Shown here: positions 1 through 10,649 of the stretch, one piece after another
Numbering within the stretch: the first letter of the stretch is position 1
How the letters are laid out: each line of letters opens with the position of its first letter
Program-made: the position numbers and the translations under genes
Origin: Bathymodiolus brooksi
Lineage: Eukaryota; Mollusca; Bivalvia; Mytilida; Modiolidae
DNA: 64,000 nt
Assembly: GCA_963680875.1 (NCBI GenBank)
Contig: OY804586.1
Location: 49,228,203 to 49,292,202 of the forward strand
Direction: 5' to 3'
The notes under the pieces: generated by a model
Database searches by the model: none
What the model was told of the DNA's origin: nothing
What the model saw: only the letters and a program-made list of their open reading frames with translations

Positions 1-207
1 CATAGTACATATACTCATACATTATGTTTTATTAGTTGTTTTTTGTTTTTGTTTAGATGAAGTCCACAAAGCAGAATGTAAGAAGAACAATTACTCAAAT
101 CAATTTCAAATAAATCAGATATTTAATTTTAACAATACAAACTTTGTCTTTACTGTGTCTTGGTCATCAATGTACAATTCAACCAACAAAAACCCATATG
201 TTATGGT

Positions 208-1257
208 TCAACTACATTTAGCTGGATTGCCCAGCACAACTACAAATGTATTTACTGATACAATTTTGATCCGACCTATCAGATGGCATGATGAAGGCAT
301 TGATCTGGTGCAGTCTCTTACACACAATGTCTGTAGCCCTAAGAGTTTGTAATATTTGGCCTCCTGCAAAATTTCATACAAATATCTCTGTTCTTTTGGA
401 AGAACAGCTATTTCTATGTGAGCTCCATTTCTGAGATAGTTAAGAATAATTCTAAAATTCTAAAATGGGCAGGATCTCTATCAAAGAAATAAGTGCTGTT
501 CGGCCGGAATGGAGATTTCGGCAGAAGCATCAATGAAAATAGTGAAGTGGGATCAGCTCGCATTACGACTTTGCTTGTTTGGAAGTGCGTTTCACCAACA
601 TTAAGAATGAGTCTCTCCTCTTGTATCTCCTGACAAGAGGTCAACATACTGTGGACAACGGAGTCCATAGGTTCTGTAACAATGACCATGCTTACAGAAG
701 AAATGTTATCGTCACTTCTTGCTGCCATGCTCACAGCCAGTGAATAATGGTCATTCACTGAGACCCAGACTAGTACCTTTCTTGTCAGGTTTGGTAACTA
801 CGATAGTTTTACTGCCAGATGAGGATGAAGACGAAGACGAGGAGGGAGAAGAAGATCCATTACTACTAGTTTCTGACATTTCACTCACTGGTAGACTTCT
901 GGCTGCCCCTTTCTCATCAGGAAGACTAACTTCCCCGATATCTACACATTGTATTGTCTCTGATATGACAGTTCTTAACCTCTTCTGATTTTGATGTTCA
1001 TGTCTTGGCTGAGACATCGGCCTATCACCACGTTTTTCTATTCTTGATGGTTTCATCTCCCTGTATTCTGTTTTTCCTTTTTCCTGCTCTCCAACCTTTT
1101 CTCTTTCCAGTTCATTCTTGTCTCCTTTTCTCACTCTAATCATATGCGTAGGTATAATTTCAGTCTCATACCTTTTGTACTCCCTAACTGCCTCTTCTCC
1201 TTTTTGTCCATCAACTGCATGAAAAATCATCTTTTGATAGCCTTTTGTGTAGCACAA
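208..1257 (-). pseudogene. KCTD-like BTB/POZ (T1-type) protein, broken by frameshifts
   Basis: Reading the minus strand, 758-414 encodes a T1-type BTB domain: LILNVGETHF, then DPTSLFSLML, SPFRP and YFFDRDPAHFRI, a pattern typical of KCTD proteins, which are adaptors for cullin-3 ubiquitin ligases or form oligomers. Right after FRI the frame breaks at a tandem 8-bp duplication (TTTTAGAA twice, about 452-467). The other frame then resumes the family pattern (ILNYLRNG, EIAVLPKEQRYLYEIL, EAKYYKL) and stops at 208. Upstream, 1257-751 is a separate open frame with charged residues and a run of about 11 serines near 830. It ends where the BTB frame starts, so a second frameshift or an unseen intron is needed to join them. 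The BTB family call is secure; that this is one dead gene is inferred. A sequencing error at the duplication is the alternative. Confidence 0.75.
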
Positions 1258-1259
1258 AA

Positions 1260-1830
1260 TATGTACAAAAGTCGGTCCATCTTATAAGGTCATCTTTTGT
1301 TGAATTTTGTTTATCGAAAGGTTGTCTTTTGTAGTTATAAAAGGTGAGCAAAAGGCTGTCTTTTACCTTTTGTCATCCTATAAAGATGAGAACATATGGT
1401 CTTTGATATTTTGTTCTGTCGAAAACTGAAGCAAAGATTATATTTGACATTTTGTTCGATCGAAAGATGATGCAAAGATGACATTTGACATTTTTTAAAA
1501 CTTGTAATATTTTGGAGGAAGTAACGAAGATATTTCCAATATGATTTGTTACCTTGTATTTTATTGGTTGTTGTTATGACAATGACAAAAGTTTACACAT
1601 CCATAAATTCTTTTCATGAGCTCACAAGTGAGAATTTCTACAGCGAAGAAGTCCTTCCGGGAAAAGAGCATTTCAATGCATGAAATGTAAAAAAGGTCAT
1701 TTTATCGAATTGTAAACTCTGCCTTTTCACTCACAAACTCTACGTAAAGTAAGGACTTTATTCAATTTGTGAGTGAGGCGGCCGAGTTTACACATCAATA
1801 AACTCCTCCATAAATAACCTTTATTAATAA
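1260..1830. repeat. Gene-free stretch with short imperfect direct repeats
   Basis: No convincing coding frame. Around 1390-1500 an approximately 50-bp unit (TTTGACATTTTGTTCGATCG, then AAAGATGATGCAAAGATGA) appears two to three times with changes. GTTTACACATC followed by ATAAA recurs near 1590 and 1790. These look like degenerate local repeats. I cannot assign them to a named element. Confidence 0.4.
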
Positions 1831-3800
1831 ATTATATTGGTTTATATTTGATTGTCATACTTTGATGTAAGGACACCAGTCAAGCATTTTGACAGTATGT
1901 TGCTCATCTCAACTTCAACTACCAAGTTTAAATGCTGATTATCAAAAAATGCAGAGCTTTAAAATGGTTTACCACAACATTATTGACTCAATTTTAAGAA
2001 TTCTTATTGAGATTTAATTATTCAATAGTTTGTATATTCTTGGTGCTTTTCATTGCTAGGTTTTCCTTTATGTTGACTTGTTTATATACAAGTAATGGAT
2101 AAATTGCCAACTAGACCATCCAACACCTAACCCAGCTTCTTGCATAATATCATTTTATCTTTTTAGATCTAATTCCATCAACTTGGTTTGTGAATCAAGA
2201 AAAATGTACACTGTTAATGTACACACTAATGGCTATCTTTAAAAAATAAAACAAAAACAAGACACTATTTCAAAATATAATTTTATTTAAAAAGAGACAT
2301 ATTCATATACAACACAGGAAACAAAAAAACATAATACATGATTCAAATACATCCGACCATTTCCCACTGAATAAGAGCACAATAAGGAATTTTAAGTAAT
2401 GATAATCCTGCACACAAATTGCAACAAGCAATAGACAAATTAAAATTTCTCATAAAACATCTGAGTCCTAATCTTTATGTTCAGTTCTTTGATTTTTTGC
2501 AGAAAAAAAATCTTGATAAATTTTAAAATGAGGAGCTACTCCATCGTACGACCACAGCAAGTCGACATGGGAAAAACTTAAACACATGTGGACATAATAA
2601 TGTTAATCATAATTAGTGTTTGGCCCCTTTGGGCCCTTTTTTCTAAAATGGAAAAATACCATTTAAACCTTAGCATAAATTAATATAACACTATCTAAAC
2701 TAAATCCTCTAAAACCGAATTATCTCCCTTTCCAATAAAACATCTCCCTTTATCAATACTGTTTTCTAACATGATAACTTCAAAGTATGACAGTAAAACA
2801 TGCTTACACTGTAAATGACAATATTTCTATGTAAATTATTTGTTCAGCTAATCAACCATATAACCAGTCAACCTCATATGAACAGCATCAACATTTACAA
2901 AAAAAAATTAAAACTAATTATACTAAACATACCACTAAATAAGGGAAAGTAGACCCTCTAACTACATATAAGCAGCTATTAAAGTATATTATTCTCATCT
3001 TTCTATCTCAATCTGTATACATGTACTATCATGACTATACACTTTCTATACATGTAATTAATATTTTTCATTAAAGATATCTTCAAAAATCAATATCTTG
3101 ATTGCAAATTTTTCTGTTTTATTATTTTTACATAAAAGTTTTATTGATCTTCTGTTTAAGCAGAAAACTTCATTTTCACTAAAACGGTGAAGTGACTGAT
3201 GGCTAATTATGCAAATGTCCTTTGATCTCAGTAACTATACGATAAAAAAAGAACTTTAATCCAATACGTTTTTCAATTAACTAAATAAAAGAATTCTTTT
3301 TGACTAATTAATGTAGTTTCTATCATTGGTTACTTTTTAATCCATATTTCTTTTACAATATTGACTAGAACACTTGTAAGTATAAAAGTTGCCGTGCACA
3401 AATTTCTGTCTCATTGTCTCTAAATGTTCTATGAATAAAATAATGTACATGTTAAAACAGTAAAATAAAAGATCTCTAGATATACCCCTCTCTCTCCATC
3501 AACTGGAAAGTAAACTACTAAATGGACATGTGCATCACTCTATGTCCATGATGTATTGATCACAAAGATTACTAATTAAAAATTGTGTGCCAAAAGAATA
3601 AAAAATAAAAAATTGAACTGAATAGAAAAGATACAAAGAACAACAGGAAACATTGTAACAATATTGAATAATAATGCCCTTTCAAAGTTTGCTTTCAGAC
3701 AAACTTCACATAAATTCTAACATGAGCAAACTTTGAGGTAGTCAACAATTAATAAAAAAAAATGCATAATAAACAGGAACCACCTTTATATTAATTATTG
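1831..3800. other. AT-rich non-coding stretch
   Basis: Strongly AT-rich with many short A and T runs and no frame resembling a protein. It could include the 3' untranslated region of the minus-strand transposase fragment that ends at 3818, but no specific signal proves this. Confidence 0.5.
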
Positions 3801-3817
3801 CCAAAAGTCAGACGTAT

Positions 3818-4160
3818 CTAAATTATTTGGCGTTCCCTGGGCGACACAACGATAATATTCTTATTGTATTGTCTTGTTTTCACAAATACAAATCGAGACC
3901 TTATTCTATGAAGAGGAATAAATGAAGCTGGTCCCTCTTGTACAAAAAGGTCAGAACACCACACCTCAATAGGTTTTCCATAACTATATCTAATATTATC
4001 AGGCAACCTTTTGAACCAATTTACTTTTGCAAGGTAATGGTACAAACTTTTCCCATCAACAATAACACAGTGTCTAAGTATTTCTAAAATTTGACCAGGA
4101 TGAGGATTCAAATGATGTAGCAAACTTTAGTGGCAATTTACCGACATCAGATGGACATGC
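3818..4160 (-). pseudogene. C-terminal fragment of a transposase-domain protein
   Basis: The minus-strand frame contains YHYLAKVNWFKRLP, then GKPIEVWC, GPASFIPLHRI and IIVVSPRERQ. This matches my memory of the tail of a widespread invertebrate and fish family of transposase-domain proteins whose N-terminal half carries a motif like NIDGLPLF. A fragment of that N-terminal type lies at 58849-59215 in this window. Here only about 100 C-terminal residues are present with no partner domain next to them, so it is a relic or the last exon of a gene whose other exons are not recognisable. The family label is from motif memory and is moderately sure; no function beyond mobile-element association is claimed. 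Confidence 0.5.
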
Positions 4161-4169
4161 CTTCATCCT

Positions 4170-4313
4170 TCAACACCACACGTCGTCCTTGAGTGTTACA
4201 CCGATGGTTTCGGACATAGAGACTTGTTCGCGTAAGCTGTGCCCATCTTCGATAGTCTGCAACCCAAGTCTACTTAATTCATTGTCGGATAACATTTCTA
4301 TCATATTAGCGTC
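4170..4313 (-). pseudogene. SAM-like peptide ending in a dispersed coding repeat
   Basis: A short minus-strand frame reads DANMIEMLSDNELSRLGL, then a stretch ending LREQ, resembling a sterile-alpha-motif helix bundle (M-x-D-x-E-L-x-x-L-G). It continues as SMSETIGVTLKDDVWC and stops at 4170. The last part is shared, at DNA and peptide level, with minus-strand 7699-7640, where it reads SMSETIGVTLKDYVWC. There is no start codon in frame; a stop lies just upstream. It is a fragment of a repeated coding sequence of unknown function. Confidence 0.4.
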
Positions 4314-4444
4314 ATTTTTTCTTCCTTAAAGCATACATAGATCGTGCCAAGTCTTGGAGAAATATTTCTAGAGGGCATCTCTCTGTCACGTATCCCGCCA
4401 TATTTCTGAATTGGGACAAGAAGGTTTAGGGGAAGGGAACGCAT

Positions 4445-4800
4445 ATACCCTGTAACATTACATAATGAAATAAGACATTACAACGTTTCGACAAGACGTG
4501 ACGATATAACATCGACATTACATCATGACTGGGCAACTTGCCGTTATAATAAATCAACATAAAATCAAAACTCGGCGACCTGCCATTACGATAGATAAAC
4601 GTTACATCATGGCACAACGACTTGCCATTGACATAACATCATGACACAGCGACTTGCCATTACGTTAGAGCGACATGACATCATGACACAGCGACTTGCC
4701 ATTACGTTAGAGCGATATAACATCATGACACAGCGACTTGCCATTACGTTAGAGCGACATAACATCATGACACAACGACTTGCTATTAAGAGAGCAACAA
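4445..4800. repeat. Minisatellite, 42-bp unit
   Basis: Three to four clear copies of a 42-bp unit between about 4611 and 4795 (core GACACAGCGACTTGCCATTA, then CGTTAGAGCGAC and ATAACATCAT). More degenerate copies extend left to about 4445. Because 42 is divisible by three, the plus strand reads as a 14-residue repeat (MTQRLAITLERHDI and variants). That open frame is a by-product of the repeat, not evidence for a gene. Confidence 0.85.
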
Positions 4801-4839
4801 TACATCATGACATCATGTTACAAATCCAAACGCTATGGA

Positions 4840-5320
4840 ATTACTACTTTACATGTGATAAGAAACCGGCGAGGTGGTTTCCGTTCTCAAGGCCTAGGGC
4901 ATGGATTTCGATTCCCAAATCCCGCGTCAAACCGCCAGTCTGGACCAGCTAATGCAGCTAGGCAGAACACCCGTTAAAGTCGAAAGGTAGTCGGAATTTT
5001 TGAAACTTTAACCAAATAGGAAAGATGCACAACTTTTATTACATGGATTTTGTTAATGGCTTTAGGGTTAATTATGACGGCCCATGTTTCTCAAATGATT
5101 GCAATAATTTAATCTCAGGAAGGGACCATGAATCTCAATTAGAAGAAACAAATTTCAAAGAAGTAGTTGCTGGCCGCATTGCGGGACCATTTAATCATAA
5201 ACCTTTCGTTTACCTTCGGTTCTCTCCGATAGACCTTGTTCCCAAAAAAGATGGGGGTGGCGTATGATACAACACTTGTCAGTAGAATATAGCACCATCC
5301 ATTTATCATTTATGGAGGAG
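4840..5320 (+). pseudogene. DIRS-type retroelement fragment (reverse-transcriptase N-terminal region)
   Basis: After a Gly/Arg/Phe-rich linker (LGHGFRFPN), the frame 5025-5267 reads FVNGFRVNYDGP, SQLEETNFKEVVAGRIAGPF, PFVYLRFSPIDLVPKKDGGG. This is the characteristic lead-in to the reverse transcriptase of DIRS-like tyrosine-recombinase retrotransposons, where a loader segment and SPxGLVPKKDGG precede the palm. The frame breaks at the GGG after KKDGG; the next bases in another frame read RMIQHLS, the expected continuation. The element is lost from about 5320, where a sequence rich in CCGG and ACCGGAA begins. It is a truncated, dead copy abutting the 42-bp minisatellite. Confidence 0.65.
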
Positions 5321-5523
5321 CAGTGACGTCACCGGAAGTCGTGAACCGGAACCGGCTTTTTTCCCGTATTTCCTGCGCTTTTTTCTCACCGGATTTTTGT
5401 CGCGTTCTTTCCGGAACTTCTCTAGATTCTATGTACGGACAATGGAATTGTGAATCCAACATGTATCGGGTCACTATAGCGCTATTACCCCCTATAGCTA
5501 TGTTAAACCATTTTTTGAATCTA

Positions 5524-5645
5524 TGACTAATTACGGCTCTTACAGGAACACCTGCTCAATCGATAATGAAGTATTCCAAACCGAGTAAATTTACATAATT
5601 TTGTGTTACTTAATTAAAGACCTCTCATTATTATTCTATTATTCT
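5524..5645. repeat. Dispersed repeat, copy 1
   Basis: Begins at GACTAATTACGGCTC and contains ATCGATAATGAAGTATTCCA, then AACCGAGTAAATTTACATAA and AAGACCTCTCATTATTATT. A close second copy in the same orientation lies at 6796-6937. Internal differences are a few substitutions and a short insertion. No protein is encoded. Confidence 0.8.
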
Positions 5646-5819
5646 AAGTATTGTACCATTCATATGGGTTTTAACACCTTGTTTTAATTATCAATAATTA
5701 TGCATACTTTAATTGATAATTCACAAACAATTACACACTGAATATATTACCATACCACTGCAAAATTGTATGATTTTATAAGATGGGTTTTAATTTTTTA
5801 CGGTATATTAGGCAACCCT

Positions 5820-6560
5820 TAGATTTTAAATTGGTTTTGTAGAGGCCCCGCGTTTAATTATTCATACGCGTACCATTGAAGTGGGTTTAGAAACGTTATT
5901 CAATATACATAAGTAATCAAAAGGAGATGATCCCTCCGACCTGTTACAACAATACACACAAATCATTCATCACTATATTGTACCTTTTTACTGATGCAAA
6001 TGGGAGTCAAGTTCAAAACAACCAACAATTTAGATTTTTTCCGTGTCTCAGACATGTTACCAAAACAAAAATCGATATCAAAAATTATTTGAAAGGTATT
6101 CGCGCCAATATCATTCAAAAAGAACCCCCGCAAATATCGTGCTTTAAAGGTATTTTTAAGGGACATTTTTACTATTTTAAACTTCTTTCTTTTTTTTCTT
6201 CTCTTTTTGTTGTAAATAATAATAATAATGTATGTTTTCCTGTCATCACCTTATATACTCCATGCACATTCGTCAGTTTCTATTATGTATATCGAAGTAT
6301 AGCGTAAACATATTCAACAGCTTATTGTTAGAACAGTTAATCATTTGAATCGTATATTTAAATGCAAACAACAATTCTATCAATAGCCGATTGTTGTTAT
6401 TTGTACGAGAACCTGGTGTTACACATACAGAGTAGATTCGTCCACGGTCGGAGTTTGAAATTTAAACAGGCCAACCAGGTTACTTAGTAACATCAATATC
6501 TATTAATTAATTTGTACGATAACTAAGGGGTTTTACCTCAAGAACAACGCAAAGTGTTCA
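5820..6560. repeat. Mixed dispersed repeat block, parts shared with 8155-8377
   Basis: GGCCCCGCGTTTAATTATTC at about 5845 recurs at about 8170. ATTAATTTGTACGATAACTA followed by AGGGGTTTT at about 6516 recurs at 8334. The spacing between the two blocks differs (roughly 670 versus 165 bp), so the copies have different internal insertions or deletions. Open frames here (for example 5927-6307) have low-complexity composition and no recognisable domain. Confidence 0.6.
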
Positions 6561-6780
6561 CCATAATGAGTCATGTTCAATTCCAATCCTAAAACAAATC
6601 TGGGCATGACAATTTATAACTTCCATCTTTTATTTCTATCTACGTTACTCTATGTTATTTCTATAAAGACATATCAAACTACATTAGATATATGTATTTA
6701 ACATCCCTAAGCGCTGTACTCTGCAATTAGTTCACTTGGATTTATCGAATATCAATCTAGATTCTTTCTTGAAAAATGTT

Positions 6781-6800
6781 TGTGGCCCTGAAAATGACTA
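6781..6800 (-). promoter_or_regulatory. Degenerate histone 3'-end processing signal
   Basis: On the minus strand TCATTTTCAGGGCCACAAAC keeps the loop and 3' arm of a histone mRNA stem-loop plus the ACA flank. CAAGAAAGA, the classic histone downstream element that pairs with U7 snRNA, follows about a dozen bases later. The 5' arm has decayed (expected GGYYCT, seen AGTCAT), so the stem no longer pairs fully. No histone coding sequence lies upstream; the dispersed repeat copy 2 abuts it instead. Confidence 0.5.
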
Positions 6801-6937
6801 ATTACGGCTATTCACAGTGCGGCTCTTACAGATACGCCTGTCGATAAAATCGATAATGAAGTATTCCAAACCGAGTAAATTTACATAATTTTGTGTTGCT
6901 TAATTAAAGACCTCTCATTATTATTATATTATTCATA
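6796..6937. repeat. Dispersed repeat, copy 2
   Basis: Second copy of the repeat at 5524-5645, same orientation about 1.27 kb away. It carries an extra GGCTATTCACAGTGC near its start. It directly abuts the degenerate histone 3'-end signal, which suggests insertion next to or into a histone gene tail. Confidence 0.8.
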
Positions 6938-7516
6938 TGGGTTTTAACACATGAATGTACATGTCATTATTTGTTTGAAAGGAATAGCCTTTCATTCTTA
7001 TTATATTTATATACCACCAGAAAGTACTTCAAATAAACACCCTCGGTATGACATATCCATTAAATTAGCATTTATAATAAGTTATTAAACCAATACAATT
7101 GAACGCAGCCTATCATTTACCGTATCGGGTACTTGACTTCCAGGGTAGGTATTTATTATGTACTCTTAAAACACTAAACTTTTCCGTTCTCATAGTTCTC
7201 CTCTCTGTCGCTTATTTTGGCGTTACTTTTAGGCCCTTTTGGTTATTTGTTCAGCCCTTAACATCTTTTGGTCTTTGGTCTTCCAAATGTTTTGATTTAA
7301 TCTATACTGATAAGACATAATTTGTCGAAATGTCCATATGCAGAACTCATAGTTACTGCAATTTCGATACTTTGTTATTTCAACCCCCCCTCTTCCCCTC
7401 CCCTTTACAAGGGCTTTGATTATATATGCGTACTTCATTATTAACAGTTAAATATAAACATTCCTATGAGAGAATTGATAATGTAGAACAGATCAGATAT
7501 CTTTTCGAAAAATATT

Positions 7517-7536
7517 GGTGGCCCTGAAAAGGACCG
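7517..7536 (-). promoter_or_regulatory. Histone mRNA 3' stem-loop, well preserved, without a histone gene
   Basis: The minus strand reads AAAAC, then GGTCCTTTTCAGGGCC, then ACCA. The 16-base core fits the metazoan histone stem-loop consensus (GGYYCTTTTCAGRRCC): a six-pair stem, with one G-U wobble, and a four-base TTTC loop, with the usual AAAAC and ACCA flanks. A purine-rich GAAAAGA follows about 12 bases downstream, where the U7-binding element is expected. In replication-dependent histone genes this is bound by SLBP and directs cleavage without polyadenylation. No H1, H2A, H2B, H3 or H4 tail is encoded in the bases upstream (7537-7700), so it is an orphan. Confidence 0.7.
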
Positions 7537-7639
7537 TTTTACCCTACTAGTACATACTAGCAAGGATAAAATGTTCTTATGAACACACATGCGGTGTTTA
7601 TCCCACATACAACCTCCACCGCCACCATTAGATCACCAG

Positions 7640-7886
7640 CCCAGCACCACACGTAGTCCTTGAGTGTCACACCGATGGTTTCAGACATAGAGATTTTCTA
7701 AACGTGAGTGGCATCGTATGAGGGTAAACCCTCACACAATTCCACGGCTTTTCTGATACAGCCGTCCATTGTCTCCTCTTCCATGAAAGTCGATGCCAAC
7801 GGCATGACATATAAATGCTTCCATCGAATGTGATATGTATCTACATAGACATCCATTTCCGTTTTCTGGGATGATGGTGGCTTCAA
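7640..7886 (-). pseudogene. Fragment of unknown repeated coding sequence
   Basis: Minus strand 7886-7698 reads through KHLYVMPLASTFMEEETMDG, then CIRKAVELCEGLP, and stops. In frame after the stop comes SMSETIGVTLKDYVWC, the same peptide found at 4219-4170. The two copies therefore share a coding repeat but are joined to different upstream sequence. I do not recognise the parent protein. Confidence 0.4.
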
Positions 7887-8154
7887 AACACATGTTTTTA
7901 TATGGGGGATTAGTCAGGTATTTTGGCGCCGTTGATAAGAGGGAGGGGGGGGGGGGGTTCAATAGAATAAAAACCTATAGGTAGAATGTTTAACCCTGTC
8001 ATGTCTTTGATAGATAGGGTTTGTGTTTGAAAGGGACGTTATTTGGCGCAACAGAAATTTTAAAGGACGTTACAACAGCTGTTCCAACGTTCGTGTAAAA
8101 CGCATTATAAGATGCATCTTAATTAAGGTCTATCGTGCAACATTATATTTATAT

Positions 8155-8377
8155 TGGTTTCTAAAGATGGCCCCGCGTTTAATTATTCAATACGTGAAGT
8201 AATTATTAACCATCCAAATCTCAACAACTCCTATTATTTCCCATTTTTGTGTGGTGTGATTTGAATATTGGAGCGTTATTACATCGTAAAACGTTTCCAG
8301 CGGGGTAATACAAATACACCTGTCGTATCTATTGATTAATTTGTACGATAACTAAGGGGTTTTCCCGCAAGAACTAA
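8155..8377. repeat. Dispersed repeat block bordering the L1-like fragment
   Basis: Shares GGCCCCGCGTTTAATTATTC and ATTAATTTGTACGATAACTA with the 5820-6560 block. The match to the earlier copy ends at CAAGAAC (about 8375), exactly where the LINE fragment begins, so this is a precise junction between two repeats. Confidence 0.65.
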
Positions 8378-9135
8378 AACCAAATGCAACTGCGGACGTA
8401 ATATTGATATGAAAAGTTTTAACCCATTGTTTAATGGAGAACCGAAGTTAAAGAAATGTAAAACACTTTCAATAAGCATCCATGAAATAGAGTCAAAAGC
8501 TTTCTCGAAATCGATGAGGTGGAGAATTCCTGGTATGTCCTGCTCTTCCCTGAAATGTAGAATGTCATATATAAGACGAGTATTTTCGCCAATATATCTC
8601 CCTGGAATGAAGCCCGTTTGGTCATTACTTATAAGAATTGGTAGAACTGATTTAATCCGTTCAGCGATACAGCTAGAAGCAAGTTTATATACAGTATTTA
8701 GAAGACTGATTGGTCTCCACTTTTTCATAAATTGTCTTGGTTTGTCCCCTGTCGGAATACAAGTTATAATGCCTTTGTGTAATTGATAATTTACCAGTTT
8801 TATACCCATAATTTATAAACTGAAAAACAAATTTCCCCAAATTATTCCAGAAGAATTTAAAGAATTCACTAGTAAAACCATCTGATCCAGGACTTTTTTT
8901 CATTTGTCATTCTCTTTATACTAGCTGTTAATTCTGCATAAGTTATTTCACCTTCTAAATTTTCTTTAATTTCATCAGATAATGTTGGAATGCCAGTATA
9001 TGGAATTTCATTTTTCAGATTTATATTACTTACAGTATCTCTTTTTGAATAAAGGTTTTCATAATAAGTCTTTGCTTCTTGTAAAATTTGATATTGATCA
9101 GTTATTACATTTCCAGATTCATTAACAAGTTTAGG
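8378..9135 (-). pseudogene. L1-like non-LTR retrotransposon fragment (reverse transcriptase)
   Basis: On the minus strand the linker (LVNESGNVITD, YYENLYSKRD, LSDEIKENLEGEIT) leads to the RT fingers (KSPGSDGFTSEFFKFFW), then WRPISLLNTVYKL, SNDQTGFIPGRYIGENTRLI and the first catalytic block HLIDFEKAFDSISW. The frame shifts near 8905, between 8685 and 8810, and again near 8445, after which KQWVKTF continues in another frame. The second catalytic block (xADD) and everything after it are missing, because the fragment is cut at 8377 by a different repeat. The 5' end near 9135 lacks the endonuclease. It is a dead internal piece about 760 bp long, similar in clade to the LINE at 59.6-64 kb. Confidence 0.8.
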
Positions 9136-9334
9136 CGGCTTTACGATGATTTATCGTATATTTTTATTTTTCTCTTTTTTTTGTTAACATTTTTGACGAT
9201 GCGATTCGAGTTCTGAATACTTTTTTTTTCATGTTCATTTAATTTTTTTTATTTAAACACTATTTTGTCCTTTTATTGCGGTTTTGTCATTGGTTTTGTG
9301 CATCCGTATCCAATAGGTTTGTCATACATTCGCT

Positions 9335-9610
9335 TTGTTTGATATTTTGTCGTATACTTTAACGTTTCATTCACTAATTGTTTGTTTTGTTTTTGTTTTT
9401 TGTTATATTTTCAGAGGTCTTTTAACGTTGTATTCATTAATTGTTCGTTTTGTTTTTTGCCGTATTTTCCGTTTCCATTTAACATTTCATTCATTAATTA
9501 TTCGCTTTGTTTTGTTTTTTTGTTTTTTGTCGAATTTTCAGAGATCTTTTAAAGTTTTATTCATTAATTGTTCGATTTGTTTTTGTTTTTGCTATATTTT
9601 ATCGTGAACT
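9335..9610. repeat. T-rich imperfect tandem repeat, 57-70 bp unit
   Basis: CATTCATTAATTGTTCG or close variants occur at about 9368, 9431, 9488 and 9558, each followed by a TTTTGTTTTTG tract and often ATTTTCAGAGGTCTTTTA. The long frame on the plus strand is only the repeat translated (LTFHSLIVCFVF and variants). Confidence 0.75.
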
Positions 9611-9717
9611 TTTCTATCTATAGCGACGTTTCTTGATTCCTTCCTCTAATTTCGTGTTTATTCAACATCTTAATCACTATTTTGTTGACTTGTTGGAGTT
9701 TTGTCATAGACGTTTAC

Positions 9718-10624
9718 ACTAATGTGTGATATTCTTCAGTTTAATGATTTCATATAATTCAGTTTTTTTCATTTTACCATCAAAAGGAATTTGTTTGTCT
9801 TTGAGCCACTTTTGCATATCCCACTTTCTTGTAAGTTGTAGCTGATGTTGGTGCTTTGGTACCTTCCTTTATTACACTATGGTAAGACGCATTATCCATT
9901 ACAACAAGACTTTTAGGTGGAAGTGCGGGAGCTAACTGTTCTTCTACCCATTTATTAAATATAACAGAATTCATTTCGGAATGATAATCTCTTCCATCTG
10001 TGCTTAAAGTTTTAAAAACTAATTCACATCCAGGTAAAAAAAAACAGTTTTGCATTCTGCATGTAAAATTACAAATCTTTGTCCTTTATTAAGGGGAATT
10101 TTTTGGGCATCTGAAGGGTTAGGCGGTGTCCACTGATGGGATTCTGTATGGTGGGTATCAACCCAAGTTTCGTCCAAGTAAACAATGCTATATCCTTCAT
10201 TTCTTTTTTGTTTAATTGTACGTAAAAAAAATATTCTTTTAATAACGAGGTCTTTTCTTTCAACAAGAGCCTTTTTATTTCCATTTATTTTTGCATATTT
10301 AAAACCAAGTTCATGCAAAGTTTTCCAAAGTTTATATTTTGACACTTTTAAAGAATGGTTTTTCTCCAAAGTGACACGCAATTTTCTAATTGAAACATAT
10401 TCATTTTTCGAAAAAAATCCAACTACTACTCTTCTTATTAATTCTTTATCAAAACTATCCAAAGAATCTTTGCATTTATTCACAGATTTTTCATTAAGTT
10501 CCACATGTTCTTCTTTCAATATCTTATTCAGAAATGAACGGCTAATGTCCAGAGCTTGTACAGTTCTTATCAATGACTTTATTCCATGCATAACATGGAG
10601 CTTTTCGTTTACTTTCGGCCCCAA
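9718..10624 (-). pseudogene. IS630/Tc1-mariner-type DDE transposase, frameshifted
   Basis: The minus strand from 10624 has a helix-turn-helix-like N-terminal part (SLIRTVQALDISRSFLNKIL), a middle segment (VSKYKLWKTLHELGFKYAKI) and the first catalytic Asp block YSIVYLDETWVDTHH. After HAECKT the frame shifts at an A/T run near 10035-10043 and resumes at FLPGCELVFKTLSTDGRDYH, NKWVEEQLAP and the second Asp block SLVVMDNASYHS. A second shift near 9833 gives WDMQKWLKDKQIPF and KKTELYEIIKL, where a third acidic residue is expected. The whole layout matches eukaryotic cut-and-paste transposases of the DDE_3 type (about 340 residues). With at least two frameshifts it cannot be active. I could not find convincing terminal inverted repeats by eye. 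Confidence 0.8.
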
Positions 10625-10649
10625 AATATTTGTAAATTTTCAAAATTAA

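Noticed and set aside
751..988. Plus-strand frame with DEDEDEDEEGEED acidic run
   Set aside because: It is the antisense of the minus-strand serine-rich segment of the KCTD-like locus; no independent support.
4641..4952. Plus-strand protein made of MTQRLAITLERHDI repeats
   Set aside because: It is the translation of a 42-bp minisatellite with no start context or domain.
5323..6307. Open frames between the dispersed repeats
   Set aside because: Low-complexity Phe/Tyr/Asn-rich translations with no family motif, within repeat DNA.
8409..8786. Plus-strand frame opposite the L1-like RT
   Set aside because: Antisense shadow of the reverse-transcriptase fragment.
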